Source of the DNA: Lunularia cruciata
Taxonomy: Eukaryota > Streptophyta > Marchantiopsida > Lunulariales > Lunulariaceae
Assembly (NCBI GenBank): GCA_948567375.1
Contig: OX419758.1
Location: forward strand, 64,385,965 to 64,449,964
Length of the DNA: 64,000 nucleotides
Reading direction: 5' to 3'
Shown here piece after piece: positions 1 through 10,225 of this stretch. Under the pieces are notes generated by a model. The model had not been told where the DNA came from and ran no database searches. It saw only the letters and a list, made by a program, of their open reading frames with translations. The number at the start of each line of letters is the position of its first letter. Position 1 is the first letter of the stretch. A program made the position numbers and the translations under genes.

Positions 1-2
1 TC

Positions 3-170
3 CAAAAGCGCATGCGTGGTACTCGCCATCCGTGGGTGGAATATCCAGTACAATGGAAAGGTTACCCCCTCTGTGAAGCAACCTGGGAACCCGTTGCCAA
101 TTTGGCACATGCACCGGTGTTGGTGCAAGCATTTGAGCAACAATTGCACAACGAGGACGTTGCGTCTTAA
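3..170 (+). CDS. Chromodomain C-terminus of a Ty3/gypsy polyprotein (5' part outside window)
   Basis: Frame 3 is open from the window edge to a TAA at 168-170, giving 55 residues that end a chromovirus integrase. The key signature is YPVQWKGYPLCEATWEP, the chromodomain core (Y-x-V-x-W-K-G-Y ... A-T-W-E-P), followed by a short tail ending NEDVAS. In chromoviruses this domain guides integration, often to heterochromatin. A purine-rich tract and an LTR follow directly, so this is the 3' end of a plus-strand element whose body lies to the left. The same tail recurs at 16,099-16,296, which places both in one family (family 1). No disabling change is visible in this short piece, but most related copies here are dead. 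Confidence 0.88.
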   Translation, partial: QKRMRGTRHPWVEYPVQWKGYPLCEATWEPVANLAHAPVLVQAFEQQLHNEDVAS

Positions 171-183
171 AAGGAGGGAGGTC
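171..183 (+). other. Polypurine tract of the family 1A chromovirus
   Basis: The purine run AAGGAGGGAGG sits between the polyprotein stop codon and the TG that opens the LTR. This is the expected place and composition for the plus-strand primer of reverse transcription. Confidence 0.7.
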
Positions 184-875
184 TGTAATACCAAGGGTTA
201 GCCATATGATCTAGATGTGAAATTTGGTTTGGTAACATCTAGAATGATGTTATACATGATGATCAAAATAGATCAGATAGAAGTATCACCAAAAGAGTAC
301 TTCTATTAATAGGGCAAAAACCAAAATAGACTTGAGAACCTTAGAACCAATAACTAGACATATGATTTAAAGGTGAGAATTGGTTTGGTAACATCTGGAA
401 GGATGTTACACATGATGGACTAAACAGATCCAAAAGAGGTATCACCAAAAGGGGACTTCTACTAATAGAGTAGGAACCGAAATATGCCTGAAATCTTTGA
501 AGGCAATTTTGGAAGCCTAAACGGATGAATTAGGCCTCGAAAATGTGCAGAATTTCCCCCACCAAAGGAAGGCTAGCCTTCCCTCCCCCTTGCTTTGTCT
601 CGTCAAGAACTTTCCAATGGTACCTTACTCATGTGATCCTGAGATTCCTACAGGAAGATTCCCTAAAAGATTCCCTCCAGTCAAAGCTTGTTTGACCAAC
701 CAGAAAGGACCTAGACTAGACAGGTCACCCATCCAAGTAAGTAATCCTATGGTGGAGCTTCCTTGGAGGAGATCCTCTTTATCTATATAATAAAGAGAAG
801 GTGCTCCCTTGGGGCATCGAATGTTTGAGTGTGCAATCTGTGTTTTCTTTCTTCTCTTGTCCTCGGAGTATTACA
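184..875 (+). mobile_element. 3' LTR of a Ty3/gypsy chromovirus (family 1A)
   Basis: This 692-bp LTR starts TGTAATACC and ends GTATTACA, so its ends are short inverted repeats. It contains an internal tandem duplication with a period near 156 bp: the segment CATATGATCT...GGTAACATCT...TATCACCAAAAG...TACTTCT occurs from about 203 and again from about 359. A TATATAATAAAG promoter-like box lies near 784-795. The LTR directly abuts the minus-strand methyltransferase element, so this chromovirus inserted into or beside it. The other end and the target duplication are outside the window. Confidence 0.85.
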
Positions 876-1811
876 GCTGTCCAACTAGGTTCACCATTGC
901 CATGGATGACCTATCAACCACTACCATTGTTTGAGAGTGACGCCCAACATCCAAGATGTCATCGATGAGGATGTGGTCAAGTCGTTGAATCCCATCATAA
1001 GCATGATGTAAAACCTCTCTAGGTAAGAGGTTTGTCTACCAAAGATGAAGACGATGAGCCCGTGATCCCACTCTTGCTGCATCTAACAATACAATCGGTC
1101 CCATCCAAGAATGGACCTGATGTGTACTTGCCATCACTCTGGTGTGAGAATCACCCATCAAAGGCATGTTCTCCAAAAGGTAAGCTTGAGAAACAGATTG
1201 ATGAACCTAGAGATGTCATAGTATCTGTAACAACTCCCAAAATACACCAAAATGAGGATCCTAAAGATCCAAACTGTGGCCCATGCGTGTATATCCCTAA
1301 CATGGCCATCCAAAAATCACCAAGTGAATAGGCCCATGTATTTCTAGATCATGCGCCCCTAGTAAGGAAATGTCTGCTGGTAGGACCTTCTGGTAACCCT
1401 TGATTGCTGACATCGATAATAACTCCGGATATCGATAGGCCAAGTGTGGCACATGATGTAGAGAGACTTGCCTAGCAGTCTCATCTCTCTTTACATACAA
1501 GTACCTTTGTGCTCGTATACCCACTTGTAATAACGTAGCTAGTCCCGTGCTAATCCAACCAAACAACTCCAATAGACATATCCTCTCTACTGGATACTGC
1601 CAAGCAATGAGTGTGGTATCCAAAGGTGTCAAAGCAATCGACTCTACATGCTCATCCTCAATGGTACAAAGGCTCCACACCAAGCCTATTGCACCAACTA
1701 ATCTGCATGCTACAACAATGCCTCCTCAAAACTCCACAATGGAACAATCCCACTTGTACTCCAAGTCCAAGTGATCTCCTATGGTACTAGAGTATCCTCT
1801 GCATGGGCGTT
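876..1811 (-). pseudogene. Cytosine-5 DNA methyltransferase domain carried by a retrotransposon (pseudogene)
   Basis: One continuous minus-strand frame (codon low ends at 1 mod 3) carries C5-methyltransferase landmarks in the correct order. Motif I is LLELFGWISTGL (1540-1575), the SAM-binding loop. Motif IV is GPIHLVIFGWPC (1300-1335), the catalytic PC. Motif VI is AYLLENMPLMGD (1150-1185), the ENV-type glutamate. A motif VIII-like stretch, GSRAHRLHLW then TNL, lies at 1027-1068. The LFxGIxTGL, GPIxLVI and AHRxxxxWxN wording resembles DNMT3-type enzymes more than DNMT1. Six stops (TGA 1726, TAG 1297, TAG 1261, TGA 1216, TAG 1207, TAG 1036) break it without a frameshift; the one at 1297 replaces the Gln expected after PC. 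The C-terminal part is cut off at the LTR junction. It is clearly dead; its ancestor would have methylated cytosines. Confidence 0.8.
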
Positions 1812-1829
1812 CCCCCCCCCCCCCCCCCC
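1812..1829. repeat. 18-base poly-C (poly-G on coding strand)
   Basis: Eighteen consecutive C residues. On the coding (minus) strand this G-run lies where the protease/linker frame gives way to the methyltransferase frame, so homopolymer slippage could account for the frame change. Its length may also be unreliable in an assembly. Confidence 0.9.
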
Positions 1830-2905
1830 AACAAATCACCAGGCCAAGTAATTGCACCATTGAAAGCTAAAACTGATGTTCCCATCGTCCCAAGTTGTAG
1901 TAAGCCAAGACTACCACTACTAAAGCATATCGGTAGGCAACATACCCGTCCCTCACCAAACTGCCAACTAGGTCTATAGGAGACTATCTCCTCCCAATAG
2001 TCAATGCTGAAACCCATGGGGTATAACACTACTCCCCCAACTAGCACATCATATGACTCAACTATTGTCGCAATAGCCTAAGCTCTCACCACCGAGCTAT
2101 CAATCGGATGACTAGGCTGAATCTGGACAACAAGCTCCCCACGTGTGATGTACTATGTTGAACCACCACCTAGAGATGTCTGGATCTGAAATGGACACCT
2201 CTCCACATCGGTCTTTTATAACTCCAAATCGACCACTACAGCCTTTCCCAACATAAGGGGCTACGCACCAGAGTCTAACAAGACTCTTTGTGGTGTATAG
2301 ACATTCCCTGAAGGTCCTACCAAATGGAAAATCCTCCTCTGGTTATCCAATAGGACAACACCAAGTGTGAACCACGCTCTCTCAAAGGCCGGTCTAGTTG
2401 GCAACTTCTCCAGTCTAGCTGCTACTGCCTGCCATAAACCAATAGTCGCTGAACGGATCCCATGCTCTTCAACCAAGTTAGCTCCACTACCAACCACCTC
2501 TACTCTAGTAGTAGGAAATGCATCATCCCTACTCTCACAAATCGTGGTAGCCAACCAGAACACTAGGGTTGGGTCAACTCCCAATCTAAACATGTCACTG
2601 GCTAAAAACAAAGGATGCCACATAATCAGTAGAGCCGCCCCCAACATCATGCTAGACTCAATTTGTGTAGTAGCAGGTGGCTGACTAGCAAGTAGTCCAT
2701 CATGCAATCCATCACCACCTACCACACCTACACTAGGATGTCTAGGAGCCATGGATGTTGTCTGCAATGCCTCGGATAGCATGAAAGATTGGGGAAGTCT
2801 GACCTGTCTCCATACCTCTCCTCTCTGTAGGTCCAACTCCATTGATGCTCCTCTGGGCTTTGGAGCACATACTGCACTCCTAGTAACTACTATAGATGCA
2901 TCCAC
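1830..2905 (-). pseudogene. Retropepsin and flanking linker of the methyltransferase-bearing retrotransposon
   Basis: The minus frame 2905-2261 ends RVLLDSGA followed by a stop. DSGA is the retropepsin active-site motif, normally followed by a glutamine in this kind of element, so CAG to TAG is the simple explanation. The same frame resumes downstream with PLMLGKA, then a second protease-like half, SYDVLVGGVVLYPMGF, near 2000-2060, and runs open to 1787. This enzyme would cleave the Gag-Pol polyprotein. The upstream part (2905-2300) is low in recognisable motifs and probably joins nucleocapsid to protease. Several nonsense codons show that it is not functional. Confidence 0.65.
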
Positions 2906-4458
2906 CTATGTTGCTCCGCACATGAAATCCAAAGTATCTCTATCACCAACATATAAGGTGGAAGCCTCAGCACCCGAATCTAATCTCCTCTGAGCAATAG
3001 CCATACTAGCTAATCTCTGCTCCAACTGCTCAATCCGAGTAGCCATAGTTATATCAAAAGTAAGGGTAGGTATTGCACTCCTACTAGGTGTAGATCCTCT
3101 ACCACCACCTTTACCACCTTGTCCTCCATGAACTTGAGCTCCTCTACTACCTGCCATAACAACGCTACCACTTTGTAACTCCAGGTGTAGGTCAAAACAT
3201 CGGTCACTAATGTGACCAAATCTATGGCAATGCTCATACTGCCTCTGTGTTGGCTGTGATGCACTAGAGGTATCCGGTCCACTGCCTTGAGTACACTCTC
3301 TCCTATGGTGAGGTCCACCACAAGTCCAACAAACAACACTACCACTCATTGGCTGCTACTGACCCAAAAATGAAGGTAAGGGTCTAGCTCCACTAGGCCC
3401 TCCACTCGCTCCATAGGATCTAGGTTGTCTACCCTATCCTTGAAAACCAACTGGGCATGGTGCACTCTACTGCACTCTAGAAGAAGTCACAGCCGTGGAT
3501 GAGGTCTCCCTACCAAATCCAGATGTCACCACTCTCTCCTCCACCATGTTGAGCTCAATACGCTCAGCCAAACCAAAGACCATAGGCAAAGTAGGCAAAG
3601 TAGCCTATAACAAAGTAGCATCACAAACTCTATGTCGCAACTCCATTTCCAAATCCCATACCAAAATTGGACTACCTAGGCCTTAGTAGCTCCTTGAGTG
3701 AAACTGATCAGCCACCTCATGTGAGTGTATGCCTTGCGTAGGCTCTCTCTAGCCTTCCGTTGGAACTCCTACAAGCTCCTTAGCTTGTTAGTTTGCACTC
3801 CTTGGTAGTTCTACGTCAAACACTGGAAGAACTCTACCATGGGGTTAAACCCCGATACCACACCACCTCTTGTAGTGGCACCTCCACTCGTGGTAACACT
3901 ATCTCCAGCTAGTGCACCTTCACTAGCTCCACCAACACTACTCAAGCTAGAACTCGTAGGTACAGCCGATCTACTCTTGGCCACCGAGCCTAAAGTGATA
4001 GAGACATAGTTTGGAGACCAATACTATCTCCATAACTCAATCTCCTCCAAATGAGCTCTCCTGAACTCATGATAGTCATCCATTGGCGGACCCTCCAAAT
4101 GTTGAAACAACCTCTTCCATGCCATGAAGGGTGTGAACAAAGTCGGGTTTTGCATTTGCTACAGATCACACCAAGTATCAAACTCTTGGATGAAGTCATC
4201 CAACTCAATGGTACCCATTGTACTAGAGTAATGCCTAGGGCCTTTGGAGGCCCCATAAATCTTGTCCATGTCCCACAACAATGGTGCAGACACACCAAGT
4301 GCACTCTCAATTGAATCAGCTCCTATGTCAAACTCCAACTCAAAGTCAATCTCCTCCCTCACTAGGACCTGAGATATAGGCTGATACTGAGCGCCACTCT
4401 GAGTAAACCCATTGCGTATTGTAGGGCTAACTCCTCTAGAATCCTCGACAAACTCCAT
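2906..4458 (-). pseudogene. Gag of the methyltransferase-bearing retrotransposon, with two zinc knuckles
   Basis: A plausible gag start is the ATG at 4458-4456 (MEFVEDSRG). Downstream come FIQEFDTWCDL and then, broken by stops and frame changes, a Retrotrans_gag-like helical region (FQRKARESLRKAYTHMR, then VVQFWYG). Two nucleocapsid knuckles follow. The first, CWTCGGPHHRREC (3293-3331), is a CX2CX3HX4C form seen in plant Gag proteins. The second, at 3197-3238, reads YEHCHRFGHISDRC and has lost its first Cys. Gag packages the RNA genome. The serine/glycine/threonine-rich stretch around 3800-4000 looks like a linker. The frame is degraded throughout. Confidence 0.65.
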
Positions 4459-4881
4459 CGTGATAAAGTAACCGTAACTACAACCGCAAACCGGGACCAC
4501 AAACTGCAACCGCAAGTCACAACCGCAAGTACCCTACCAAGTGCTAACACCACCAAGTGCCAATACCAACTAAGCACCACCCACTAATGTAACTCTAACG
4601 GAGATAACTACACTAGGGGATATAGCAACATGTAACTTGCCATCACAACATGCACTCTCATGGTTTGAAGGTCATCACTTCTTGCCTCACTGGAGAGAAA
4701 CAAAGGTAGTCTTATTGGCCATCACTCTAGCCTCACTACCAAGAGCACACCAGAGCACCAACGCTAAAAAATTAGGGCACCTCACACAAACATGGTACAC
4801 AAATAGGAAGTAGAGAATGGAAGGGGTCCAATCACAAAAAATCTAAACAAAAACCCTCCATCTCCTAAAACAACATGGGAT

Positions 4882-4895
4882 TGACTCTGCTATCA
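4882..4895 (-). other. Primer binding site (initiator tRNA-Met type) of the minus-strand element
   Basis: The minus strand reads TGATAGCAGAGTCA, which differs at three positions (two of them transitions) from TGGTATCAGAGCCA, the common initiator tRNA-Met site of plant LTR elements. It lies just upstream of gag, as expected. Confidence 0.6.
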
Positions 4896-4897
4896 CT

Positions 4898-5951
4898 TGG
4901 CATTTGACATAAGAGAAGTTCGTATCTTAGTCCTAAGCTACCAGGATCATTAATAATAGGATCAAACTGCCTCTTCTAGCCAAAGCTACAAGTGTATAGA
5001 TAACAATGGCATAATCACTAGGACAACAAGTGAAGGTGTACCAGTTGGCTAGGGCACCAGTCTAGGAACAAGAGATCTAGGGGTCAAACCTTGTTGCGCA
5101 CAATCTGGTAGGATGGGCAGATTTTGCCAACCAATGACTAAGATCTACTTTAAACTAGCCAGCCTCACGCCAACAAGTTGGCTTTTTGGCCCTTCTAGGC
5201 CTTTGTAGCCGCTCATAGCCCATAGCCCATAGCCTATGCCTCAAAGCCTCTAAACGCCAAAGGAGACATTTCTTCTTGCCACTTCCAACCTCTTCCAAAA
5301 TTTGGCAAAACTCTTCCAAACTTGCAAAATTCCTCTAACTTGGTGAAAGTCTTCCAAATCTGGCCAAAATTTGATGTAAAATCCAACCAAAATCTGATGT
5401 AAAATTTGACATGAACCCTAAATTTGGCTGACCACCAAATCCCCTACTAACTCTTCACTCGAGCCAAATTGAAAACATGGGTTTCTCCAAATAACAAATT
5501 CCCAAGAATAGGTTCCTAACTCAACCTTTAATTTTACTTTGTGAGCCCAACTTGCAACAAATTTGTCTTGCCTTCACCTATTGAGCTCAAAATCACAACC
5601 AATGCTTGAAATTTTCTCCTTCTTTGCTCAAAAATTGGCCAGCACTTTCGCACACCATCTGCCTTATTGCCAAATCTACATCAATTGAAGAAGCTTTTAC
5701 ACACTAGGGAGAAACAAACTTGAATCGAGCTACCAATGATCCACCAAGCTTGGAGATACCACAAATATTCAAAGTTCCTACACCCGATTTCCCCCTAACT
5801 TCACTTCTTTGATGTTATCAAATTGTTTACCACTCTCAACTCAACTCAGATCAGTACTTGATTTGTCCCTCTATAAATTGCCAATAATTGGGCACTGATT
5901 ACAGTCAAGCCACACCCACTCCAGCATAGAGAATCTAGGTGACATTTGCCA
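4898..5951 (-). repeat. Probable 5' LTR of the methyltransferase-bearing element (boundaries uncertain)
   Basis: This non-coding stretch begins TGGCATTTGACAT immediately beyond the PBS and contains GACATTTGCCA near 5941-5951, which could be the other end. No second LTR copy is available in the window for comparison, so the boundaries rest only on position and weak end similarity. The tract is rich in CCAAA/TTGGC motifs and holds no coding sequence that I can support. From 5952 to 6239 I see nothing identifiable. Confidence 0.3.
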
Positions 5952-6249
5952 GCCTCTGTCTGCCATAGCCAAGAACTCAAAAGCTCAACATTAGAGAAGT
6001 GAGCTCTCTAGAGCTGCACTTTGAAATTATACCCCCTGGACTCAAGCTAGGTTTGAAACCTAGCGGTCCCACTAACTGCACACTTGACGGTGCAAGCAGT
6101 GCAAAGTGATGGTGGGCCCCACCGTGAAGTCAATACCCCAAACATGAAATTTGACTGTCGGAAAGTAGTCTTTGAGAAACTGTTGAAATAACTCTAATTA
6201 CTATCACTAGAACTCTAGTGTCTGAGCAATCTAGATGCAACACTACAAA

Positions 6250-6806
6250 TGACATGACAAATTCAAGTACAACACCAAGGTATGAATTACCAATTAGGTT
6301 ATATCTTGCACCTTTGAGTAAGACATCTAAGATTAGTCAGTCCCAAGATGTGAAGTTTGTCAATAAAGTAACCATAGAGCAAGCTTTGGATAAACTTATT
6401 GAAGATAAACTTATTTTTGCGGTTGCACATGGAAAAATTGATGAGGGCCAGAAGCCTCATCAAACAATGGTTGATCAAATAGTTCAAGAGTTTGCAAATA
6501 TGTTTCCAAGTGATTTTCCAAAGAGGTTACCCTCCAATCGTATTACACCCTTCAAGATTGAGTTATTGCCATGAATTACTCTAATGAGCAGACCAATCTA
6601 TTGGATCTCACCAAAGGAGTTGGACGAGCTCCAAACAACATTGAGAAAGCTATTGGAGAAGGATTTCATATACATAGTAAATCTCCTTGGGTAGCACCAA
6701 TATTATTTATGCCAAAGAAGGATGGAGGACATCACTTTTGTATTGATTATTGTGGCCTTAACAAACAAATAGTGAAGAATGCTTATCCCTTGCCTTGAAT
6801 TGATTA
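6250..6806 (+). pseudogene. RT N-terminal part of family 2 Pol, copy 1
   Basis: The piece encodes the linker before RT (VDQIVQEFANMFPSDFP, then FKIELLP) and the start of [22 protein letters not shown] followed by YPLP, the classic Ty3/gypsy fingers region (KKDGxxRxCxDYRxLN). A frameshift and a stop near 6572 break the frame. The sequence stops at the target site of the solo LTR and resumes at 7715. Confidence 0.8.
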
Positions 6807-6811
6807 TTTGT

Positions 6812-7709
6812 TATAATACCAATAGCTAGACATATTATCTAAAAGTAAAGATTTGCTTGATAACATCTAGAAGGATGTTATATATGATGGAATAAGTAGA
6901 TCAGATAGAGATATCACCAAAAGAGTACTTCTACTAATAGAGCAAAAGCCAAAAATAACCAAAAAACTTTAGAGCCAATTTTGGAGGCCTAAACAGATGA
7001 ATTAGGCCTCAAAAATGGATGTAGCCTTCACTCCTTAAGAAAAAGAGGCTTGTATTCTCCCCCCACTATTTTTCTCATCAAGAGCTTTCTAATGGGACCT
7101 CACCCATGTGATGTTGACCTTCCTACAAGAAGATTCCCTAAAGATTCACTTTGGTCAAATGTGTTTGACCAACTAGATAGGACAAGGATCAATATGTCAC
7201 CCACCCAAGTAACTAATGTAATGGTGGTGCTTGTATACATGTCACCCATTGTAACAACATGGGTTTTAGTGACAAAGTTAGTTATGGCTAATGAAGTAGC
7301 AAATAGGACAAATTAGCCTAAAATATTCCAAAAGCATTTAGGAAGCTTCCCAACTAGCTTAGCTTGCACGCCAAGTAAGCAACTTCTAGAAGGAAGCCTC
7401 TTGAGAAGCTTCTCAAGGCCTTGTATACTCCCTATAAATACCAAGCCAAAGCTCATGCTAGTCATTCAGAGTTTCTCACACTCAAGTGTCCTAATGTGAT
7501 CTTCCATTCTCCTATTGCTCTGCTCAATCTCGGTCTTTTACACCCATCCATGTATTTGATCCAAGGGTGGAGTTCCCTTTGAGAGGTTCCTCCTTTTGAC
7601 TATATAATAAAGTCAAGGTGCTCCTTTGGAGCATTGGAATATTGAGTGTGAAGCTTTGTCTTTCTTCCCTTGTGTTTCTCTCAAGGTCTCTTATCATTGG
7701 AAGTTTACA
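6812..7709 (+). mobile_element. Family 1B solo LTR inserted in the RT of the family 2 element
   Basis: It starts TATAATACC (from TGTAATACC) and ends TTTACA. The flanks are TTTGT (6807-6811) and CTTGC (7710-7714), a 5-bp target duplication differing by two C-to-T changes. The uninterrupted paralogue near 32,116 reads GATTACTTGCTTGATC, confirming the insertion point. Without the nested 298 bp it is about 600 bp, matching the LTR at 16309-16894. Unlike family 1A it has a single copy of the internal 156-bp unit. Confidence 0.85.
7250..7542 (+). mobile_element. Family 2 solo LTR nested inside the family 1B solo LTR
   Basis: The insert runs TGTAACAAC...TTTTACA and is flanked by perfect 5-bp duplications CCCAT at 7245-7249 and 7543-7547. 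It is 293 bp, the shortest family 2 LTR here, with one copy of the internal repeat unit (GCTTGCACGCCAAG). A TATAAATA box lies near 7433. It is the youngest of three nested insertions at this spot. Confidence 0.9.
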
Positions 7710-7714
7710 CTTGC

Positions 7715-10220
7715 TTGATCAATTGAGTGGAGCACAATAATTTTTCAAGTTGGATCTCGACTATCGGCAAATTCCCATCAACAAAGAAGATGTGCAAAAG
7801 ATTGCCTTTTGCACAAGGTATAGGTATTTTGAGTGGAGAGCTCTGCCTTTTGGGCTCACTAATGCTCAAGCAGTCTTCATAGATCAGATGCATTGGGTGT
7901 TTGATGGGCTATTAGATTGATACATGGTGGTGTTCTTGGATGATATTTTAATTGATAGTAGGACAAAGGTAGAACACACAAATCACATGTGAGAAGTCCT
8001 ATGATGACTACATTAATGGAAGTTATATTGCAAGAAGTCAAAGTGTGCCTTTTGGTAGAAAGAAGTTACCTTCTTGGGTCACAAGATCTCATTGGAGGGG
8101 GATCAAGATGGAAGAGGAGAAAATCAAGGCCATTATTAATTGGCTTACTTTGAAAGATTCTATAGAAATATGGGCATTTAATGGATTGGTAAGTTTTTAC
8201 TAACAATTCATCCACAACTATGCTCATGTGACTGCACCATTGACTAACCTCTTGGGGAAGAACTTGAGGTTTCAATGGACCACCAAGCACAAAGAAGCAT
8301 TCTAGAAGCTAAACATATGATTTCTTCAAGACCCATTCTTCAACCATATGACACTCCACTACCTTGTGTGGTTGATTTTGATATTTCTAACTTTGCAATT
8401 GGAGTTGTGTTGCATCAAGAATTCCTAGATGTGTTACATCCCATTGCCTTTGTGTCTCACCAACTAAACACTATAGAAAGGAGTTACTTTGCTTGAAACT
8501 AGGAACAAGTAACAATGGTATATGCCACCAAGGTATGGAGGCATTATCTCTTTGAGAAACAAATGATCATGTGAATTGATCATAAACCCTTGTTGCATAC
8601 ATTACATTTGGAACAAATGAAGAGTCAATATCATCAATGGGAGGAACAACTACAACTTTTTGACCTCACACTTGAGTACAAACCCAATAGGTTCTATGTC
8701 ATCCACAATGCCTTATCACAACGACTTGATTTGAAGTCTCTTCCTCTCATCACAATGGAAATTACAACACTATCAATTGACTAAAAGGTCCAAATTAAGT
8801 TTAGGATTGCTTTACAACAAGATCCCTTCTTCAAATGGTACAAGGTTGTCTTGCTACACATGACAATGAATACAATGCCTTCTCTTTTAAAGAAGGCCTT
8901 CTATTTTGGGAGAACCGGATCTATGTTCCAGCCAAGGGCGATCTATGATTTGTGCATCTTCAAGAAGCCCATGATTTACCAATCGCTGGTCACATGGGTA
9001 TAGACAAGACCTTGGATACCCTACAATGTCAATGGTGATGGCCCAAGATGGCACAAATGTCCTAGAGTTTGTTCAATCAATCTTGTGAGAGCTGCCAATA
9101 CAACAAAGCTAGCAACTAGAAACCAAGTGGACTCCTTCAACCGCTTCCCATCCCATATGCTTGATGGGAATATGTGAGCTTAGATCTCATCACATCCTTG
9201 CCCAAGACAACACAAGGTCACACAACAATCATGGTATTTGTGGATAAGCTTAGTAAGAAAATTCATTTGACATCAACCTTTGATACATTGGATGCTCCAA
9301 CATTGGTTTGGATCTACTTTGACAATATCTTCAACCGTGATCCTCATTTCATCGGAAAATTTTTGCAAGTACTCTCCTAGATACTTGGCACCAAGCTTGC
9401 TTTGTCCACGGCCTATCATCCTCAAATTGATGGACAAACCAAATATACAAATTGCACTTTGTAGGATATGCTTTGTGCTTGTGTCAACATTAATCATACC
9501 AATTGGGATGTGTATCTTGTAGCTAATGGAATTGCCTATAATAATTTCAAATAGATAAGCATCAAATTCTCTCCTTTCCTCCTTAATTTTGGTCAAGATC
9601 CACTTGTTCTAGATTCCCTTCTTGCTCCTCTTCCATCTCATGTCCCTCATATTTCCATCTTTTTGATCCCATATCTCAATCCCTACAACAAGCCAAATCT
9701 CATCTCCTTGTTGCTCAAAATTGTCAAAAACAACATGCAAACCAACATAATTCTGATCTCATTTTTCAAGTTGGTGATAAGGTCATGCTTTCTTCTAGTG
9801 ACCTACCTCTTCCACTTGATACCCAAGTCTATAAACTTGCTCTTAATTGGATATTTCTATTTGATATCACTCAAATCATTTCTCTTATTGCTTATCGACT
9901 TGCATTGCCTTCTCATATGCAAGTCCAACTTGTCTTTCACATTAGAAACCCTTTGTTTCTAATCCATCTTCCTTTTCCTCTTGTGTCCAACTCCCTCCTC
10001 CTCATGTGCTTATCAACAATCATGAGGAGTATGAAGTTGATTGTATCCTTGCACATTTGATGTAATTGCCAATAACATATTGAGTACACGGTCTTTTGGA
10101 AAGGGTATCCCCTTCATGATACCACTTGGGAGCCTCTTTCTCATCTCCAGAATGCACAAATAGCCATCCAAGAGTTTGAAGCTTCAATGGTAATAAGGAT
10201 GTCACCAACTAGCAGTGGGA
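7715..10220 (+). pseudogene. RT, RNase H, integrase and chromodomain of family 2 Pol, copy 1
   Basis: After the nested LTRs RT resumes (LPFGLTNAQAVF, then VVFLDDILI containing the catalytic DD). RNase H follows (FAIGVVLHQE and HPIAFVSHQLNTIE, 8275-8496), then the integrase core beginning SLDLITSLPKT and MVFVDKLSKKIH (9174-9380), and a chromodomain-like end (FWKGYPLHDTTWEP) near 10,090-10,140. Many stops and frame changes interrupt it. Together these would have synthesised cDNA and inserted it. Confidence 0.8.
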
Positions 10221-10225
10221 GAATA

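Larger units (their letters stand above)
876..5951 (-). mobile_element. Decayed LTR retrotransposon with gag, retropepsin and DNA methyltransferase; truncated by the LTR at 184-875
   Basis: Reading right to left one finds a tRNA-Met-like primer binding site (4882-4895), a gag region (about 4458-2900) with two zinc knuckles, a retropepsin DSGA site (2264-2275) and then a cytosine-5 methyltransferase domain (1811-876). The reading frame is scarred by stop codons. RT and integrase are absent, presumably because the chromovirus LTR at 875 marks a truncation. The right edge is uncertain: the span beyond the PBS to about 5951 is my guess at the 5' LTR. The gag and protease are of Ty3/gypsy style. 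A methyltransferase in this position is rare; such captures are known in dinoflagellates and charophyte algae. Confidence 0.7.

Noticed and set aside
1032-1331. Open plus-strand frame of 99 codons
   Set aside because: It is antisense to the methyltransferase frame, which has recognisable motifs in the other orientation.
2367-2993. Two plus-strand open frames
   Set aside because: They are shadows of the minus-strand gag-protease region with its knuckles and DSGA site.
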